Source of the DNA: Neorhizobium sp. SOG26
GTDB lineage: Bacteria > Pseudomonadota > Alphaproteobacteria > Rhizobiales > Rhizobiaceae
Direction of reading: 5' to 3'
DNA: 64,000 nt
NCBI RefSeq assembly: GCF_003491345.1
Contig: NZ_CP025512.1
Span: 1,054,001-1,118,000 of the forward strand
Positions 20,590-30,193 of the stretch are shown here, piece by piece. A model generated the notes under the pieces. It was not told the DNA's origin and did no database searches. It worked only from the letters and a program-made list of their open reading frames with translations. How positions within the stretch are numbered: position 1 is the stretch's first letter; each line of letters opens with the position of its first letter. The position numbers and the translations under genes were made by a program.

Positions 20590-22425
20590 ATGCCTGCTTA
20601 TCGCTCCAGAACGACGACCCATGGCCGCAACATGGCCGGCGCGCGCGGACTATGGCGCGCAACGGGCATGAAGGATTCCGACTTCGGCAAGCCGATCATC
20701 GCGGTGGTGAACTCCTTCACCCAGTTCGTGCCGGGCCACGTCCACCTCAAGGACCTCGGCCAGCTCGTGGCGCGGGAAATCGAAGCCGCAGGTGGTGTCG
20801 CAAAGGAATTCAACACGATCGCCGTCGATGACGGCATCGCCATGGGTCATGACGGCATGCTGTACTCGTTGCCGTCGCGCGAAATCATCGCCGACTCCGT
20901 CGAATACATGGTCAACGCGCATTGCGCCGATGCCATGGTCTGCATCTCCAACTGCGACAAGATCACCCCCGGCATGCTGAATGCCGCCATGCGCCTCAAC
21001 ATCCCGGTGGTCTTCGTTTCCGGCGGCCCGATGGAAGCCGGCAAGGTGGTCCTGCAGGGCAAGACGGTAGCGCTTGACCTCGTAGACGCCATGGTCGCCG
21101 CGGCTGACGACAAGGTTTCGGACGAAGACGTCCAGGTCATCGAACGCTCGGCTTGCCCGACCTGCGGTTCCTGCTCCGGCATGTTCACGGCCAATTCCAT
21201 GAACTGTCTCACCGAAGCGCTTGGCCTCTCGCTGCCCGGCAACGGCTCGACGCTCGCTACCCATTCGGACCGCAAGCGCCTGTTTGTTGAAGCCGGTCAC
21301 CTGATCGTAGATCTCGCTCGCCGCTATTACGAGCAGGGCGACGAAAGCGTCCTGCCGCGCAACATCGCCACGAAGGAAGCCTTCGAAAACGCCATGTCGC
21401 TCGACATCGCCATGGGCGGCTCCACCAACACCGTGTTGCACATCCTCGCGGCCGCCCACGAAGGCGGCGTCGATTTCGGCATGGAAGACATCGACCGCCT
21501 GTCGCGCAAGGTGCCGTGCCTGTCCAAGGTCGCGCCTGCCAAACAGGACGTCCACATGGAAGACGTGCACCGCGCCGGCGGCATCATGCGCATCCTGGGC
21601 GAGCTCGACCGCGGCGGCCTGATCCACCGTGAATGCGCCACCGTCCACGAAACGACGCTCGGCGACGCGATCGACCGCTGGGACATCACCCGCACCAATT
21701 CGGAAACGGTCCGCGAGTTCTTCAAGGCAGCACCGGGCGGCGTGCCGACGCAGGTTGCCTTCTCGCAGTCGTCCCGTTGGGATGAGCTTGATACCGACAG
21801 CGAAAACGGCGTCATCCGCTCCGTCGAGAAGCCGTTCTCCAAGGACGGTGGCCTCGCCGTGCTTTACGGCAACATCGCGCTCGATGGCTGCATCGTGAAG
21901 ACGGCTGGTGTCGATGAATCGATCCTGAAGTTCACCGGTCCTGCCGTTGTCTACGAAAGCCAGGACGCGGCCGTGAAGGGGATCCTCGGCAACGAGGTCA
22001 AGGCTGGCGACGTCGTGGTCATCCGCTACGAAGGCCCCAAGGGCGGCCCGGGCATGCAGGAAATGCTCTATCCGACGAGCTACCTGAAGTCGAAGGGACT
22101 GGGCAAGGCCTGCGCGCTGATCACCGATGGCCGCTTCTCCGGCGGCACCTCGGGTCTCTCGATCGGTCACGCCTCGCCGGAAGCCGCCCAGGGTGGCGCG
22201 ATTGGCCTGGTGCGCCAGGGCGACCTCATCGAGATCGACATCCCGAACCGCACCATCAACCTCAAGGTTTCGGACGCTGATCTCGCGGCCCGCCGCCACG
22301 AGCAGGACGCGCTCGGCTGGAAGCCGGCGGCACCGCGCAAGCGCAATGTCACGACGGCGCTGAAGGCCTATGCGGCCTTCGCATCTTCGGCCGACAAGGG
22401 TGCCGTCCGTATCCTGCCGGAATAA
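20590..22425 (+). CDS. ilvD: Dihydroxy-acid dehydratase
   Basis: Fe-S enzyme that dehydrates 2,3-dihydroxy acids to 2-oxo acids in isoleucine and valine synthesis. The 611-aa product begins [20 protein letters not shown], a normal N terminus; an in-frame upstream start adds 17 atypical residues. Cluster-ligand cysteines are visible in [11 protein letters not shown] and [18 protein letters not shown], and the C-terminal [14 protein letters not shown] motif is present. ilvA, of the same pathway, is about 39 kb away in this window. Confidence 0.97.
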   Translation: MPAYRSRTTTHGRNMAGARGLWRATGMKDSDFGKPIIAVVNSFTQFVPGHVHLKDLGQLVAREIEAAGGVAKEFNTIAVDDGIAMGHDGMLYSLPSREIIADSVEYMVNAHCADAMVCISNCDKITPGMLNAAMRLNIPVVFVSGGPMEAGKVVLQGKTVALDLVDAMVAAADDKVSDEDVQVIERSACPTCGSCSGMFTANSMNCLTEALGLSLPGNGSTLATHSDRKRLFVEAGHLIVDLARRYYEQGDESVLPRNIATKEAFENAMSLDIAMGGSTNTVLHILAAAHEGGVDFGMEDIDRLSRKVPCLSKVAPAKQDVHMEDVHRAGGIMRILGELDRGGLIHRECATVHETTLGDAIDRWDITRTNSETVREFFKAAPGGVPTQVAFSQSSRWDELDTDSENGVIRSVEKPFSKDGGLAVLYGNIALDGCIVKTAGVDESILKFTGPAVVYESQDAAVKGILGNEVKAGDVVVIRYEGPKGGPGMQEMLYPTSYLKSKGLGKACALITDGRFSGGTSGLSIGHASPEAAQGGAIGLVRQGDLIEIDIPNRTINLKVSDADLAARRHEQDALGWKPAAPRKRNVTTALKAYAAFASSADKGAVRILPE

Positions 22426-22428
22426 CGC

Positions 22429-22779
22429 TCAGAGCGGCCGGGCGATGTCGTTGAAGGCCTCGTCCAACTGCTTCATGCGTTCCGCGTAAGCCTCCTGCAG
22501 GCAGGCCACGTCTTCGGCGCAGGCCTGACGTTTCTTCAGCCACGCACTCTGCTCCTCTTTCAGCTTGTCGCGATTACCCATCGCGACGAGCGTCGTCAGG
22601 ATGTCGAAGGTGGTCACCATCTTCACATCGGCATCGTTCAAGGAGCGGTTGTCGCAGATCATCTTCTCGTCGGGCGCCAGGTCGGCTCGCTCGCAATCGA
22701 AGCTCGCGGCAGACGCCATCTGCGGCAGGGGCACGGCCGCAAGGCCGATAAATGCAAGAGCTGTGACGATTGATCTCAT
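22429..22779 (-). CDS. Small secreted protein, LprI/DUF1311-like
   Basis: A 116-aa protein with an N-terminal signal peptide (MRSIVTALAFIGLAAVPLPQMASA). The mature part begins SFDCERADLAPDEKMICDNRSLNDADVKM and has four cysteines, the pattern of the lysozyme-inhibitor LprI N-terminal / DUF1311 family. Binding of a lysozyme is only inferred from the family. The start is chosen at the signal peptide; GGAG lies about 9 bp upstream. Convergent with ilvD. Confidence 0.75.
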   Translation of the reverse strand: MRSIVTALAFIGLAAVPLPQMASAASFDCERADLAPDEKMICDNRSLNDADVKMVTTFDILTTLVAMGNRDKLKEEQSAWLKKRQACAEDVACLQEAYAERMKQLDEAFNDIARPL

Positions 22780-23032
22780 GGCGTAAACTCCTTCTGCATC
22801 CGGCTCTGGAGCATCCGTCATCTCCAGCACCGCGTGCCTGGAAAGATGAGGCAGCCGCGCCGGATGGCAAGGCAAGGGCGGCCGGCGGTTGCCATTGGCG
22901 CTGCCATCCTAGAGGCTTTATATGGGGGAACGGGTCTCGACATCGCCTGTGCAACCGCGATTCTGACGCCTTTCTTTTTCAACCTGCCGCGCTACAAATC
23001 GACCGGACTTTCTGACGCTTGAGAGGAATAAT

Positions 23033-24433
23033 ATGCTGAACATGCCGCGCCGCGTGTCGATCGGTCTTCTTGCCCTCCTGGTAGCCATGCCCGTCAACGT
23101 GCTGGCCCAGGAGCAGCGGGCGGTGCCGCAAAGCCGCCAGGAGATGCAGCTTTCCTTCGCGCCGCTGGTGAAGCAGGCAGCCGGTGCTGTGGTCAACGTT
23201 TATGCCGAGCGCATCGTGCGGCGCATGAACCCCTTCGCTGGCGATCCCTTCTTCGAGCAGTTCTTCGGCCAGCGGATGCCAAACCGCTCCGAGAAGCAGT
23301 CCTCGCTCGGTTCCGGCGTCATCCTTGCCGAAGGGATGGTTGTCACCAACAACCACGTCATTGAAGGCGCCGACGACATCAAGATCGCGCTCGCCGACGG
23401 CCGCGAATTTCCCTGTGAGATTCTGTTGAAGGACGAGAGCCTGGACTTGGCAGTGCTGCGCATCAAGTCGAAGGAGCGGTTCCCCATCATGCCGCTGGGC
23501 GATTCTGACCGCACGGAAGTGGGTGACCTGGTGCTGGCGATCGGCAACCCGTTTGGTGTCGGCCAGACGGTGACGAGCGGCATCGTGTCGGCGCTCGCGC
23601 GCAACCAGGTGCGCTCCGGCGACTTCGGCTTCTTCATCCAGACGGATGCCTCGATCAACCCGGGTAACTCCGGCGGCGCGCTGATGAACATGAATGGCGA
23701 ACTGCTCGGCATCAACACGGCGATCTTCTCGCGCGGAGGTGGTTCGAACGGCATCGGCTTTGCCATCCCATCCAACCTGGTAAAGGTTTTCCTGGCCGCC
23801 GCTGCCGAAGGCAAGACGACCTTCGAGCGCCCGTTCGTTGGCGCGACGTTTGATGCGGTCACCTCCGATGTCGCCGAAGCGTTGGGCCTCAAAGCAGCGC
23901 GCGGTGCGCTGGTCGTTCGCGTCGTCGAAGGCGGTCCGGCAGACCGCGCCGGGTTGAAGCCTGGCGAGGTCATCACTGCCGTCAATGGCATCTCGGTCGA
24001 GCATCCGGATGCCTTGGGGTACCGTCTGACAACCGCCGGCCTTGGCAAGCAGGCGACGCTGACTGTCCAGACCGGCGCCGGCCAGCGGCAGGTGAACCTT
24101 GCGCTCAACACCGCGCCGGAAACGGTGCCGCGCGAAGAACGGCTCCTGGAGGGCCGAAACCCGTTTGCCGGGCTGCGCGTGGCAAACCTCTCGCCGAAGC
24201 TCGCCACCGAGATGCGTATCCCGGCTGAAAAGGCAGGCGTTGTTGTCACCGATGTCGTGCGCGGTTCGCCTGCTGCACGCTATGGCTTCCAGCCGAAGGA
24301 CATCGTCATCTCGCTCAACGGCACGACCGTGACCTCCACCAAGGCGCTGGAAGCCATGCTCGACGACAATCCCGGCTTCTGGCGGGTCGAGATCGAGCGA
24401 GATGGCCAGCGGATCCGGCAGTTCTTCCGATGA
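23033..24433 (+). CDS. Do-family (DegP/DegQ-like) periplasmic serine protease
   Basis: Envelope quality-control protease and chaperone. The 466-aa precursor has a signal peptide (residues 1-25), a trypsin-like domain with His108 (TNNHVIEG), Asp138 (SLDLAVL) and Ser213 (NPGNSGGAL), then two PDZ domains (about residues 265-360 and 380-466). AGAGGAATAAT precedes the ATG. Its stop overlaps the rarA start by four bases. Several Do paralogues are usual in rhizobia, so I give no exact symbol. Confidence 0.93.
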   Translation: MLNMPRRVSIGLLALLVAMPVNVLAQEQRAVPQSRQEMQLSFAPLVKQAAGAVVNVYAERIVRRMNPFAGDPFFEQFFGQRMPNRSEKQSSLGSGVILAEGMVVTNNHVIEGADDIKIALADGREFPCEILLKDESLDLAVLRIKSKERFPIMPLGDSDRTEVGDLVLAIGNPFGVGQTVTSGIVSALARNQVRSGDFGFFIQTDASINPGNSGGALMNMNGELLGINTAIFSRGGGSNGIGFAIPSNLVKVFLAAAAEGKTTFERPFVGATFDAVTSDVAEALGLKAARGALVVRVVEGGPADRAGLKPGEVITAVNGISVEHPDALGYRLTTAGLGKQATLTVQTGAGQRQVNLALNTAPETVPREERLLEGRNPFAGLRVANLSPKLATEMRIPAEKAGVVVTDVVRGSPAARYGFQPKDIVISLNGTTVTSTKALEAMLDDNPGFWRVEIERDGQRIRQFFR

Positions 24434-25746
24434 GTGGTGATCTCTTCGCGCCGAAGGTGCCGGACGAGGTGGCCAACCGGCGGCCTCTGGCCGACCGCCT
24501 TCGCCCGAAGACATTGGGGGAAGTGGCCGGACAGGCGCACCTGACGGGCGAAGACGGCGTGCTGCGGCGGATGATCGCTTCCGGCTCGCTGGGGTCGATG
24601 ATCTTCTGGGGCCCGCCCGGCACGGGCAAGACCACTGTCGCGCGGCTCCTGTCTGGAGAGGCGGGGCTCGCCTTCGAGCAGATCTCGGCGATCTTTTCCG
24701 GCGTGGCGGACCTGAAGAAGGTGTTCGAGGCGGCACGCCTGCGCCGCATGGACGGGCGCCAGACGCTGCTCTTCGTTGACGAGATCCATCGCTTCAACCG
24801 CGCCCAGCAGGACAGCTTCCTGCCCGTCATGGAGGACGGCACCGTCATCCTCATCGGTGCCACGACGGAAAATCCCTCTTTCGAGCTCAATGCCGCTCTT
24901 CTGTCGCGGGCCCGGGTTCTGACCTTCCGCTCGCATGATGAAGACAGCTTGCGCGAGCTTCTTGGCCGTGCCGAGGAAGTCGAGAAAAGGCCGCTGCCGC
25001 TCGACGAGGGCGCCAGGGAAGCCTTGGTCCGTATGGCCGATGGCGATGGCCGCGCCGTGCTGACGCTGGCAGAGGAAGTCTGGCGGGCGGCCCGACCCGA
25101 CGAGGTGTTTGACACAGCAGCGCTGACGGAGATCGTCCAGCGTCGCGCCCCGGTCTATGACAAGGCGCAGGACGGGCACTACAACCTCATTTCGGCGCTT
25201 CACAAATCGGTTCGCGGTTCCGATCCGGATGCCGCGCTCTATTATCTGGCACGCATGTTCGACGCCGGCGAGGATCCACTTTATCTCGGGCGTCGGCTGG
25301 TCCGGATGGCGGTGGAGGACATCGGACTTGCCGATCCGCAGGCGCTGGTGATCTGCAATGCTGCCAAGGACGCCTATGATTATCTCGGTTCGCCGGAAGG
25401 CGAACTGGCCCTGGCGCAGGCTTGTGTCTACCTGGCGAGCGCGCCGAAATCCAACGCGGTCTACACAGCCTTCAAGGCGGCGACGCGGGCGGCGAAGGAA
25501 AACGGCTCGCTGCTGCCACCGAAGCATATCCTGAATGCGCCGACGAAGCTGATGAAGGGCGAGGGCTACGGCGATGGTTATCGCTACGACCATGATGAAC
25601 CCGACGCTTTCTCCGGACAGGATTATTTTCCGGAGAAGATGGGGCGGCAGGTGTTTTACGATCCGCCGGAGCGTGGTTTCGAGCGTGAGATCCGCAAGCG
25701 GCTGGACTGGTGGGCGAAGCTTCGCAAGGAGCGAAACGGCGGATAA
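24430..25746 (+). CDS. rarA: Replication-associated recombination protein A
   Basis: AAA+ ATPase (MgsA/RarA/WRNIP1 family) acting at stalled replication forks. The 438-aa protein has Walker A GPPGTGKTT near residue 60 and Walker B LLFVDEIHRFN near residue 112. The C-terminal MgsA domain contains GSDPDAALYYLARM, a conserved AEDPLYLGRRL-like segment, and PDAFSGQDYFPE near the end. Its ATG lies in the stop of the upstream protease (ATGA), so the two are co-transcribed. Confidence 0.96.
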   Translation: MSGDLFAPKVPDEVANRRPLADRLRPKTLGEVAGQAHLTGEDGVLRRMIASGSLGSMIFWGPPGTGKTTVARLLSGEAGLAFEQISAIFSGVADLKKVFEAARLRRMDGRQTLLFVDEIHRFNRAQQDSFLPVMEDGTVILIGATTENPSFELNAALLSRARVLTFRSHDEDSLRELLGRAEEVEKRPLPLDEGAREALVRMADGDGRAVLTLAEEVWRAARPDEVFDTAALTEIVQRRAPVYDKAQDGHYNLISALHKSVRGSDPDAALYYLARMFDAGEDPLYLGRRLVRMAVEDIGLADPQALVICNAAKDAYDYLGSPEGELALAQACVYLASAPKSNAVYTAFKAATRAAKENGSLLPPKHILNAPTKLMKGEGYGDGYRYDHDEPDAFSGQDYFPEKMGRQVFYDPPERGFEREIRKRLDWWAKLRKERNGG

Positions 25747-25762
25747 CCTCTGAGGCTGGAGC

Positions 25763-26074
25763 TTAAGAAGCCTGTTTCTGCCCGGCGTTGGCGGGAACGG
25801 CCATGATCTTGAGCGAGGACTCCGCCAGTCCGTGATGGCCTTCCATGTCGATGATGACGTGCCAGTGGCCGCTGTCGGGAATGACGAGCCGGACAGGTGA
25901 GCGACGCGCCACGCCGCCGATATATTTGAAATCGAGGCGCTCGGTAAAACGCTGGAAATTGCCAGCGGTCATCAGGCGGACGTTGTTCACGCCGTTCAGG
26001 GTCACCTCGACCACCGTACCAGCGCGCTGGGCCTTCAGATCGTAATGTGTGAACCGGAAATTCGGGGTGGCCAT
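25763..26074 (-). CDS. DUF1883 protein
   Basis: The 103-aa product starts MATPNFRFTHYDLKAQRAGTVVEV and contains GVNNVRLMTAGNFQRF and DSGHWHVIIDMEGH, the pattern of the DUF1883 family common in Rhizobiales. It is predicted to be cytosolic with no signal. The function is unknown. It converges on rarA, 16 bp away, and has no minus-strand partner. Confidence 0.85.
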   Translation of the reverse strand: MATPNFRFTHYDLKAQRAGTVVEVTLNGVNNVRLMTAGNFQRFTERLDFKYIGGVARRSPVRLVIPDSGHWHVIIDMEGHHGLAESSLKIMAVPANAGQKQAS

Positions 26075-26300
26075 GCCTGCCTCATGCCGCCAGGATAAAA
26101 GTCCGTCAACCTTAACGATCCGCCGTTAACGAAATGTGGAACCGATTGCCAAGTTGCGGGTTAAGTCCATGAAAACAGACATGCATGGCAACACAAGGCC
26201 ATGCCAAACGAGGCGATCTTCGTCCCCTGCGGTTGCCTCAACAACCATAAATTTTTGACCTCCACTTCAACATCCCGCCGGCTCCCCAGGCGGGATTTTT
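26075..26300 (+). ncRNA. Candidate small RNA ending at a terminator
   Basis: This gap carries no supported gene. At 26272-26300 a stem of ATCCCGCC with GGCGGGAT and an 8-9-base loop is followed by TTTTTC, an intrinsic terminator for + strand transcription. No + strand gene lies upstream of it (DUF1883 is divergent), so it may end a small RNA starting somewhere in 26080-26200. The sRNA is inference; the hairpin is seen. The 5' end is undefined. Confidence 0.35.
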
Positions 26301-26413
26301 CTTGTTCGGTTGCCAGCGGCAAAGCGGCTGCTTTCCAACGCATGACACAGCAATAGCCCGAGGCGTGGATGCGCCCCGGGATGCTTTTGAGAATCATCTG
26401 GATTGAGCGGAGA

Positions 26414-26632
26414 TCAGTGCCGCCGGTTACGGGGAAGCAGTTCGGTGCGCCTCAACTCATCGATGGCGGAGACAGCGTCCTCGACCCGCCAACCGGCCTT
26501 GACCGCAGCGGCGATCATCTTGACCTCGGCTTCTTCTTCCAAAGCCAGGAAAAGTGGCTCGAGGGCTTCCTGGGCAGTGAGGATATGTTCTTCCGGGGAA
26601 GGGACAGACGCGCGTGCGGCGAACGTAGGCAT
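26414..26632 (-). CDS. Small hypothetical protein, 72 aa
   Basis: The 72-aa frame starts MPTFAARASVPSPEEHILTAQEALEP and continues with a helical stretch rich in Glu and Ala (FLALEEEAEVKMIAAAVKAGW). GAGGAG is present upstream of the ATG with a somewhat long spacing of about 11 bases. No domain was recognised. It is divergent from ftsZ2. Codon use is compatible with a real gene, but the short length leaves doubt. Confidence 0.5.
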   Translation of the reverse strand: MPTFAARASVPSPEEHILTAQEALEPLFLALEEEAEVKMIAAAVKAGWRVEDAVSAIDELRRTELLPRNRRH

Positions 26633-26853
26633 GGTACGCTATGCTCCTCTCTTCTTTTTGTGATCGAATCTTTAGAATAGCGCTGCCTCGCGGAAGTTCC
26701 CGCCAAGCTGTGGAAAATTTCGCTTTCGGGCCTCCCTTGATGCTGCTCTTGTTCTTTCGCCCAGCCTCTGCCTAGTTGCACAGCTAAAATACCGCTGATT
26801 CGGGTGGCGGGGAAGTCGCCCGCCGGCTTGCGCCGATGCCCAAGGAGATGACG

Positions 26854-27879
26854 ATGACGGACGGCAAGAAATTCCAGATTACCGAGATGCGGCCGAAGAT
26901 CACCGTGATCGGTGTCGGCGGTGGCGGCGGCAACGCCATCAACAACATGATCGCCGAGGAACTGGCCGGCGTCGATTTCATCGCGGCCAATACCGACGCG
27001 CAGGTGCTTGCCACCTCGAAGGCATCGCGCCGCATCCAGCTCGGTGCGCATGTGACCGAAGGGCTCGGCGCCGGCTCGCTGCCGGAAATCGGCCGCGCCG
27101 CTGCCGAAGAATCGATCGACGAGATCATGGATCATCTCTCCGGCTCGCATATGTGTTTCGTGACGGCCGGCATGGGCGGCGGCACGGGCACCGGTGCCGC
27201 GCCGATCATCGCCCAGGCGGCCCGCAATGCTGGCATCCTGACAGTGGGCGTCGTGACCAAGCCGTTTACCTTCGAAGGCAACCGCCGCATGAAGACGGCC
27301 GAAGCCGGGATCGAGGAACTGCGTCGTGCGGCCGACACCGTCATCGTCATTCCGAACCAGAACCTGTTCCGCATTGCTGACGCCAAGACGACCTTTGCCG
27401 ATGCCTTCATGACCGCCGACAAGGTGCTGTTCTCCGGCGTTGGCTGCATCACCGATCTCATCGTCAAGGAAGGCCTGATCAACCTCGACTTCGCCGACGT
27501 GAAGTCGGTGATGAAGGGCATGGGCCGCGCGATGATGGGCACCGGCGAAGCCTCCGGCGACGGCCGCGCGCTGACGGCCGCCGAAGCGGCGATTGCCAAC
27601 CCGCTGCTCGACGACATTTCGATGAAGGGCGCCAAGGGCGTGCTGATCTCCATCTCCGGCGGCTCCGACATGACGCTGTTCGAGGTCGACGAAGCCGCAA
27701 GCCGTATCCGTGACGAGGTCATGGACGAGGCCGACATCGTGGTGGGCGCGATCTTCGACCGCAACCTCGACGGCAAGTTCCGCGTCTCGGTGGTGGCGAC
27801 TGGCCTCGACGGCGATGAACTGGCCGTCGCTGCCGGAACCCAGCCCGGCATGCAGCCGGCGCCGCGTATCCTGCAGTAA
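26854..27879 (+). CDS. ftsZ2: FtsZ2-type tubulin-like GTPase lacking the C-terminal tail
   Basis: Tubulin-family GTPase. The 341-aa protein has the nucleotide signature [12 protein letters not shown] and the T7-loop region [11 protein letters not shown], so both GTP-binding and GTPase-activating loops are present. It stops about 12 residues after the globular domain ([11 protein letters not shown]), without the long linker and conserved C-terminal peptide that bind FtsA and ZipA-like partners in FtsZ1. Such a short second FtsZ is known in Sinorhizobium. AAGGAG lies 6 bases before the chosen ATG; two in-frame ATGs lie upstream. No dcw genes are nearby. Confidence 0.9.
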   Translation: MTDGKKFQITEMRPKITVIGVGGGGGNAINNMIAEELAGVDFIAANTDAQVLATSKASRRIQLGAHVTEGLGAGSLPEIGRAAAEESIDEIMDHLSGSHMCFVTAGMGGGTGTGAAPIIAQAARNAGILTVGVVTKPFTFEGNRRMKTAEAGIEELRRAADTVIVIPNQNLFRIADAKTTFADAFMTADKVLFSGVGCITDLIVKEGLINLDFADVKSVMKGMGRAMMGTGEASGDGRALTAAEAAIANPLLDDISMKGAKGVLISISGGSDMTLFEVDEAASRIRDEVMDEADIVVGAIFDRNLDGKFRVSVVATGLDGDELAVAAGTQPGMQPAPRILQ

Positions 27880-27901
27880 GAATTCCGGTCCATTCTTGAT
27901 G

Positions 27902-27937
27902 AAAACACGCGGTGACGAGCCGCGTGTTTTTGCGTTT
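27902..27937 (+). terminator. Intrinsic terminator after ftsZ2
   Basis: An 11-bp stem (AAAACACGCGG with CCGCGTGTTTT) with a 7-base loop is followed by T-rich sequence, 22 bp after the ftsZ2 stop. Confidence 0.85.
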
Positions 27938-28143
27938 TTGCAAGGGTTACAAATTGTTGATCGAAGGCCGGCGGGCGAGGGCGGTTCGGTTAAGGGACTC
28001 TTTAGAGATTCGTGAAAATGGTTCGCAAGACGCAGGCGACATGACCCGAAGGGCTGACGTGGGGAGTCGCGACGACTGCGGACCGTGAATGAAAAGAACC
28101 GCCTCCGTCCTTGTTTCGACGCGGGCTTTGTATGGAGTAAAGC

Positions 28144-28779
28144 ATGACCATGATGAAGACGCCCTTCGCGCTGGCAATCGTCGCCGCATTTTTCGCTACC
28201 CCCCTCTCGGCTGCAGACCTGACCAACTATTCCGAGCCGCCGATGGCAAACGACGCGATCACCGGCCCGAGCTCCGGTTGGGGTGGCGCCTATGTCGGTG
28301 GCGATCTCGGCATGGCTTCGCGCAAGCTGAACCCGTTTGACGGCGACAAGGGCCTGGTTGTCGGCGTGCACGGCGGCTACAATGTCGACCTCGACAGCGG
28401 CGTCATCGGTGCCGAAATCGAGGCGAGCCACCTTGGCAACGTCAAGAGCCGCGTTCCGAACGGCAACATCAAGGAGCAGGGCCGCGTTGCCGCCAAGGCA
28501 AAGGCGGGCGTCGGCTTCAACGAAACGCTTGTTTACGGCACGGCCGGTGTTGCTCTGACGAGCTTCAAGGATCACAACGGCACGAACGGCCCGGACGGCT
28601 GGAAGCCGGGCTGGATCCTCGGCGCGGGCGTCGAGCAGAAGCTTTCCGACAACCTCTCGGCTCGCTTTGAATACAACTACACCATGACCAACGACGTGCG
28701 CAGCACGACGGGTGGCGTCGCCTCGCGCACTGACGTTCGCGACCAGACGCTCAAGGCTGGCGTGAACTACAAGTTCTAG
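28144..28779 (+). CDS. Outer-membrane beta-barrel protein, Omp25/RopB-like
   Basis: The 211-aa precursor has a signal peptide (MTMMKTPFALAIVAAFFATPLSAAD), then SGWGGAYVGGDLGMA, the typical first strand of Omp25/Omp31/RopB proteins, alternating amphipathic strands, and a C-terminal DQTLKAGVNYKF ending in Phe, the barrel-assembly signal. Predicted as an eight-stranded structural or immunogenic outer-membrane protein. It is monocistronic, with its own terminator. Paralogues are common in Rhizobiales, so no symbol is given. Confidence 0.9.
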   Translation: MTMMKTPFALAIVAAFFATPLSAADLTNYSEPPMANDAITGPSSGWGGAYVGGDLGMASRKLNPFDGDKGLVVGVHGGYNVDLDSGVIGAEIEASHLGNVKSRVPNGNIKEQGRVAAKAKAGVGFNETLVYGTAGVALTSFKDHNGTNGPDGWKPGWILGAGVEQKLSDNLSARFEYNYTMTNDVRSTTGGVASRTDVRDQTLKAGVNYKF

Positions 28780-28787
28780 TCTGAATG

Positions 28788-28816
28788 ATGGGGAGGCACT
28801 GCCTCCCCATTTTCTT
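28788..28816 (+). terminator. Intrinsic terminator after the barrel protein
   Basis: A 10-bp stem (ATGGGGAGGC with GCCTCCCCAT) with a 3-base loop is followed by TTTCTT, just after the stop codon. Confidence 0.85.
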
Positions 28817-28828
28817 ATTGCGGCCCTG

Positions 28829-28990
28829 CTACTTCCTGCAAGTGCCTGCCTTGTCCTTGGCGAGGCATTCATTGCACAACTCGCCCCCGGCGGGTTTCGA
28901 AGGCTTCTCCTCGTAATCGCTTGTTGGCCAATTGTTGCAATTGCTGCACCAGTGCCAAGTGTCTTTTCCCTTCCGTTTTCTGTACGCCAT
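28829..28990 (-). CDS. Small CXXC protein, 53 aa
   Basis: The 53-aa product begins MAYRKRKGKDTWHWCSNCNNWP and has a second pair, LCNEC, about 26 residues later, which together form a zinc-ribbon-like set of four cysteines. AAGGAGG lies 6-7 bases before the ATG, an excellent ribosome site. An in-frame extension upstream lacks one. The function is unknown; nucleic-acid or protein binding through zinc is only a guess. Confidence 0.7.
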   Translation of the reverse strand: MAYRKRKGKDTWHWCSNCNNWPTSDYEEKPSKPAGGELCNECLAKDKAGTCRK

Positions 28991-29157
28991 GCCATCCTCC
29001 TTGGTTCGGCAGGAGGACGCTACGCGCAACCGGTCGCGTCTGCCACGAACCGCGTGCACGCGCTGGTTGGTGTTGTGGCGCGTTCTGCGTGTATCGCCGC
29101 CACTTCGGAACTTCACCCGCGCCCGCCGGTTTTTGCTCCTCAACAAGGAGACGAGAC

Positions 29158-29523
29158 GTGCGCTTCATTCCGACATCCGTCCACGGCATCGCCGATTATC
29201 TCGTATGCCTCGGCATGATCATCATGGCCTTTGTCGCCGGGGCGCAAGGGGCGGGGTTTGCCGCCTTCGTGATCCTGGGTTGCTTCGGCATCCTCTACTC
29301 CCTGTTCACCGATTATGAGCTTGGCTGGAAATCCTACCTGTCGATGCCGGCGCATCTGGCGCTCGATGCCGGCTTTGCCGTCGTGATGCTGGTCCTGCCT
29401 TTCCTCGTCGACCTGCCGCCTATGCTTTACCGCTCAAGCTTCGTCATTGCGGTGCTAGCGGCCGCGCTGGTGCTGACGACGCGGATGCGACCTGGGCCGG
29501 CGAGGGCGGAGCCGATGGTGTGA
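29158..29523 (+). CDS. Small integral membrane protein, 121 aa
   Basis: A GTG start with AAGGAG about 7 bases upstream gives RFIPTSVHGIADYLVCLGMIIMAF. About four hydrophobic segments follow (residues about 12-30, 34-50, 66-88, 95-110), so it is an inner-membrane protein. The N-terminal IPTxVHGxxDYL pattern recurs in small bacterial membrane proteins of unknown function. It is divergent from the CXXC protein. Confidence 0.7.
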   Translation: MRFIPTSVHGIADYLVCLGMIIMAFVAGAQGAGFAAFVILGCFGILYSLFTDYELGWKSYLSMPAHLALDAGFAVVMLVLPFLVDLPPMLYRSSFVIAVLAAALVLTTRMRPGPARAEPMV

Positions 29524-30129
29524 ACCCTTGGGTGGTATCCGGTGGTGGCGGGGAATGGACGGAGTCCTCCCTTGGCGATCCTCAAAGTTTTGTTTCGGAC
29601 GGGGCGCTGAAAGCTGCCTCGTAAGTTTTAGTTTATGTGACACCTTTCAGCGCCCCGTTCGGCGGTTTTTGCCCGCGACTTGGGTCTCTCTGCGAGGATC
29701 TTGAAGGACGGTGTTTTCCGCCGGTTGCCGGGCGCCTTGGGTTTTTCGCCCCAGGCATCCCGTCGGACCCAGGGGTCCGGCGACACCATCCTCTCTGACC
29801 CCCATGTGTGCCGCACAGGCACGTCCGACGCGCTCTTTCGGGCATCAGAAGCAGTGGGTGGTCCGTTCCCGCCTGCTTCCCCCGTCTCGCCGGAGGGAGA
29901 CCATTTTCCGCGAACCCCGATGATGAAGGTTCACGTCCTCCCTTCACCCCCGGCGCCGGCCCCGCATGGCTGGCACGCCTGCCAGCGTATCCGATGCGGA
30001 ACGAGGCCATTGTAGGAGCGGGTTCTGGGGGCGTGGAAAATCGAGGGTGGTTTTTGGGCTAAGTGATTGAGGTTGTTGAAGGTGGGGTGCGAAATTTTCC
30101 ACGGGCGCGGATTGAGTGCATTACCCCCT
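29524..30129 (+). other. Non-coding stretch with inverted repeats
   Basis: I see no gene here. A 15-bp perfect inverted repeat (29599-29613 with 29644-29658, arm ACGGGGCGCTGAAAG) has a 30-base spacer, and a second palindrome CGGACCC-AG-GGGTCCG lies at 29764-29779. Composition is unlike neighbouring coding DNA. It could be an old palindromic intergenic element. The insertion sequence begins at the right edge. Confidence 0.4.
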
Positions 30130-30193
30130 TGACCTGAGCCCCTGAACTTCCTCCAGAATTTGGTAGAGTCCGTCACAGCTAGGAGACGGACGG

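Noticed and set aside
20650..22299. 549-codon minus-strand frame opposite ilvD
   Set aside because: Antisense shadow of ilvD with low-complexity Asp/Arg/Ala content.
22979..24736. 585-codon minus-strand frame across the protease and rarA
   Set aside because: Shadow frame spanning two well-supported genes on the + strand.
26161..26397. 78-codon minus-strand frame over the candidate sRNA region
   Set aside because: No ribosome site, unusual composition, and it overlaps a terminator hairpin.
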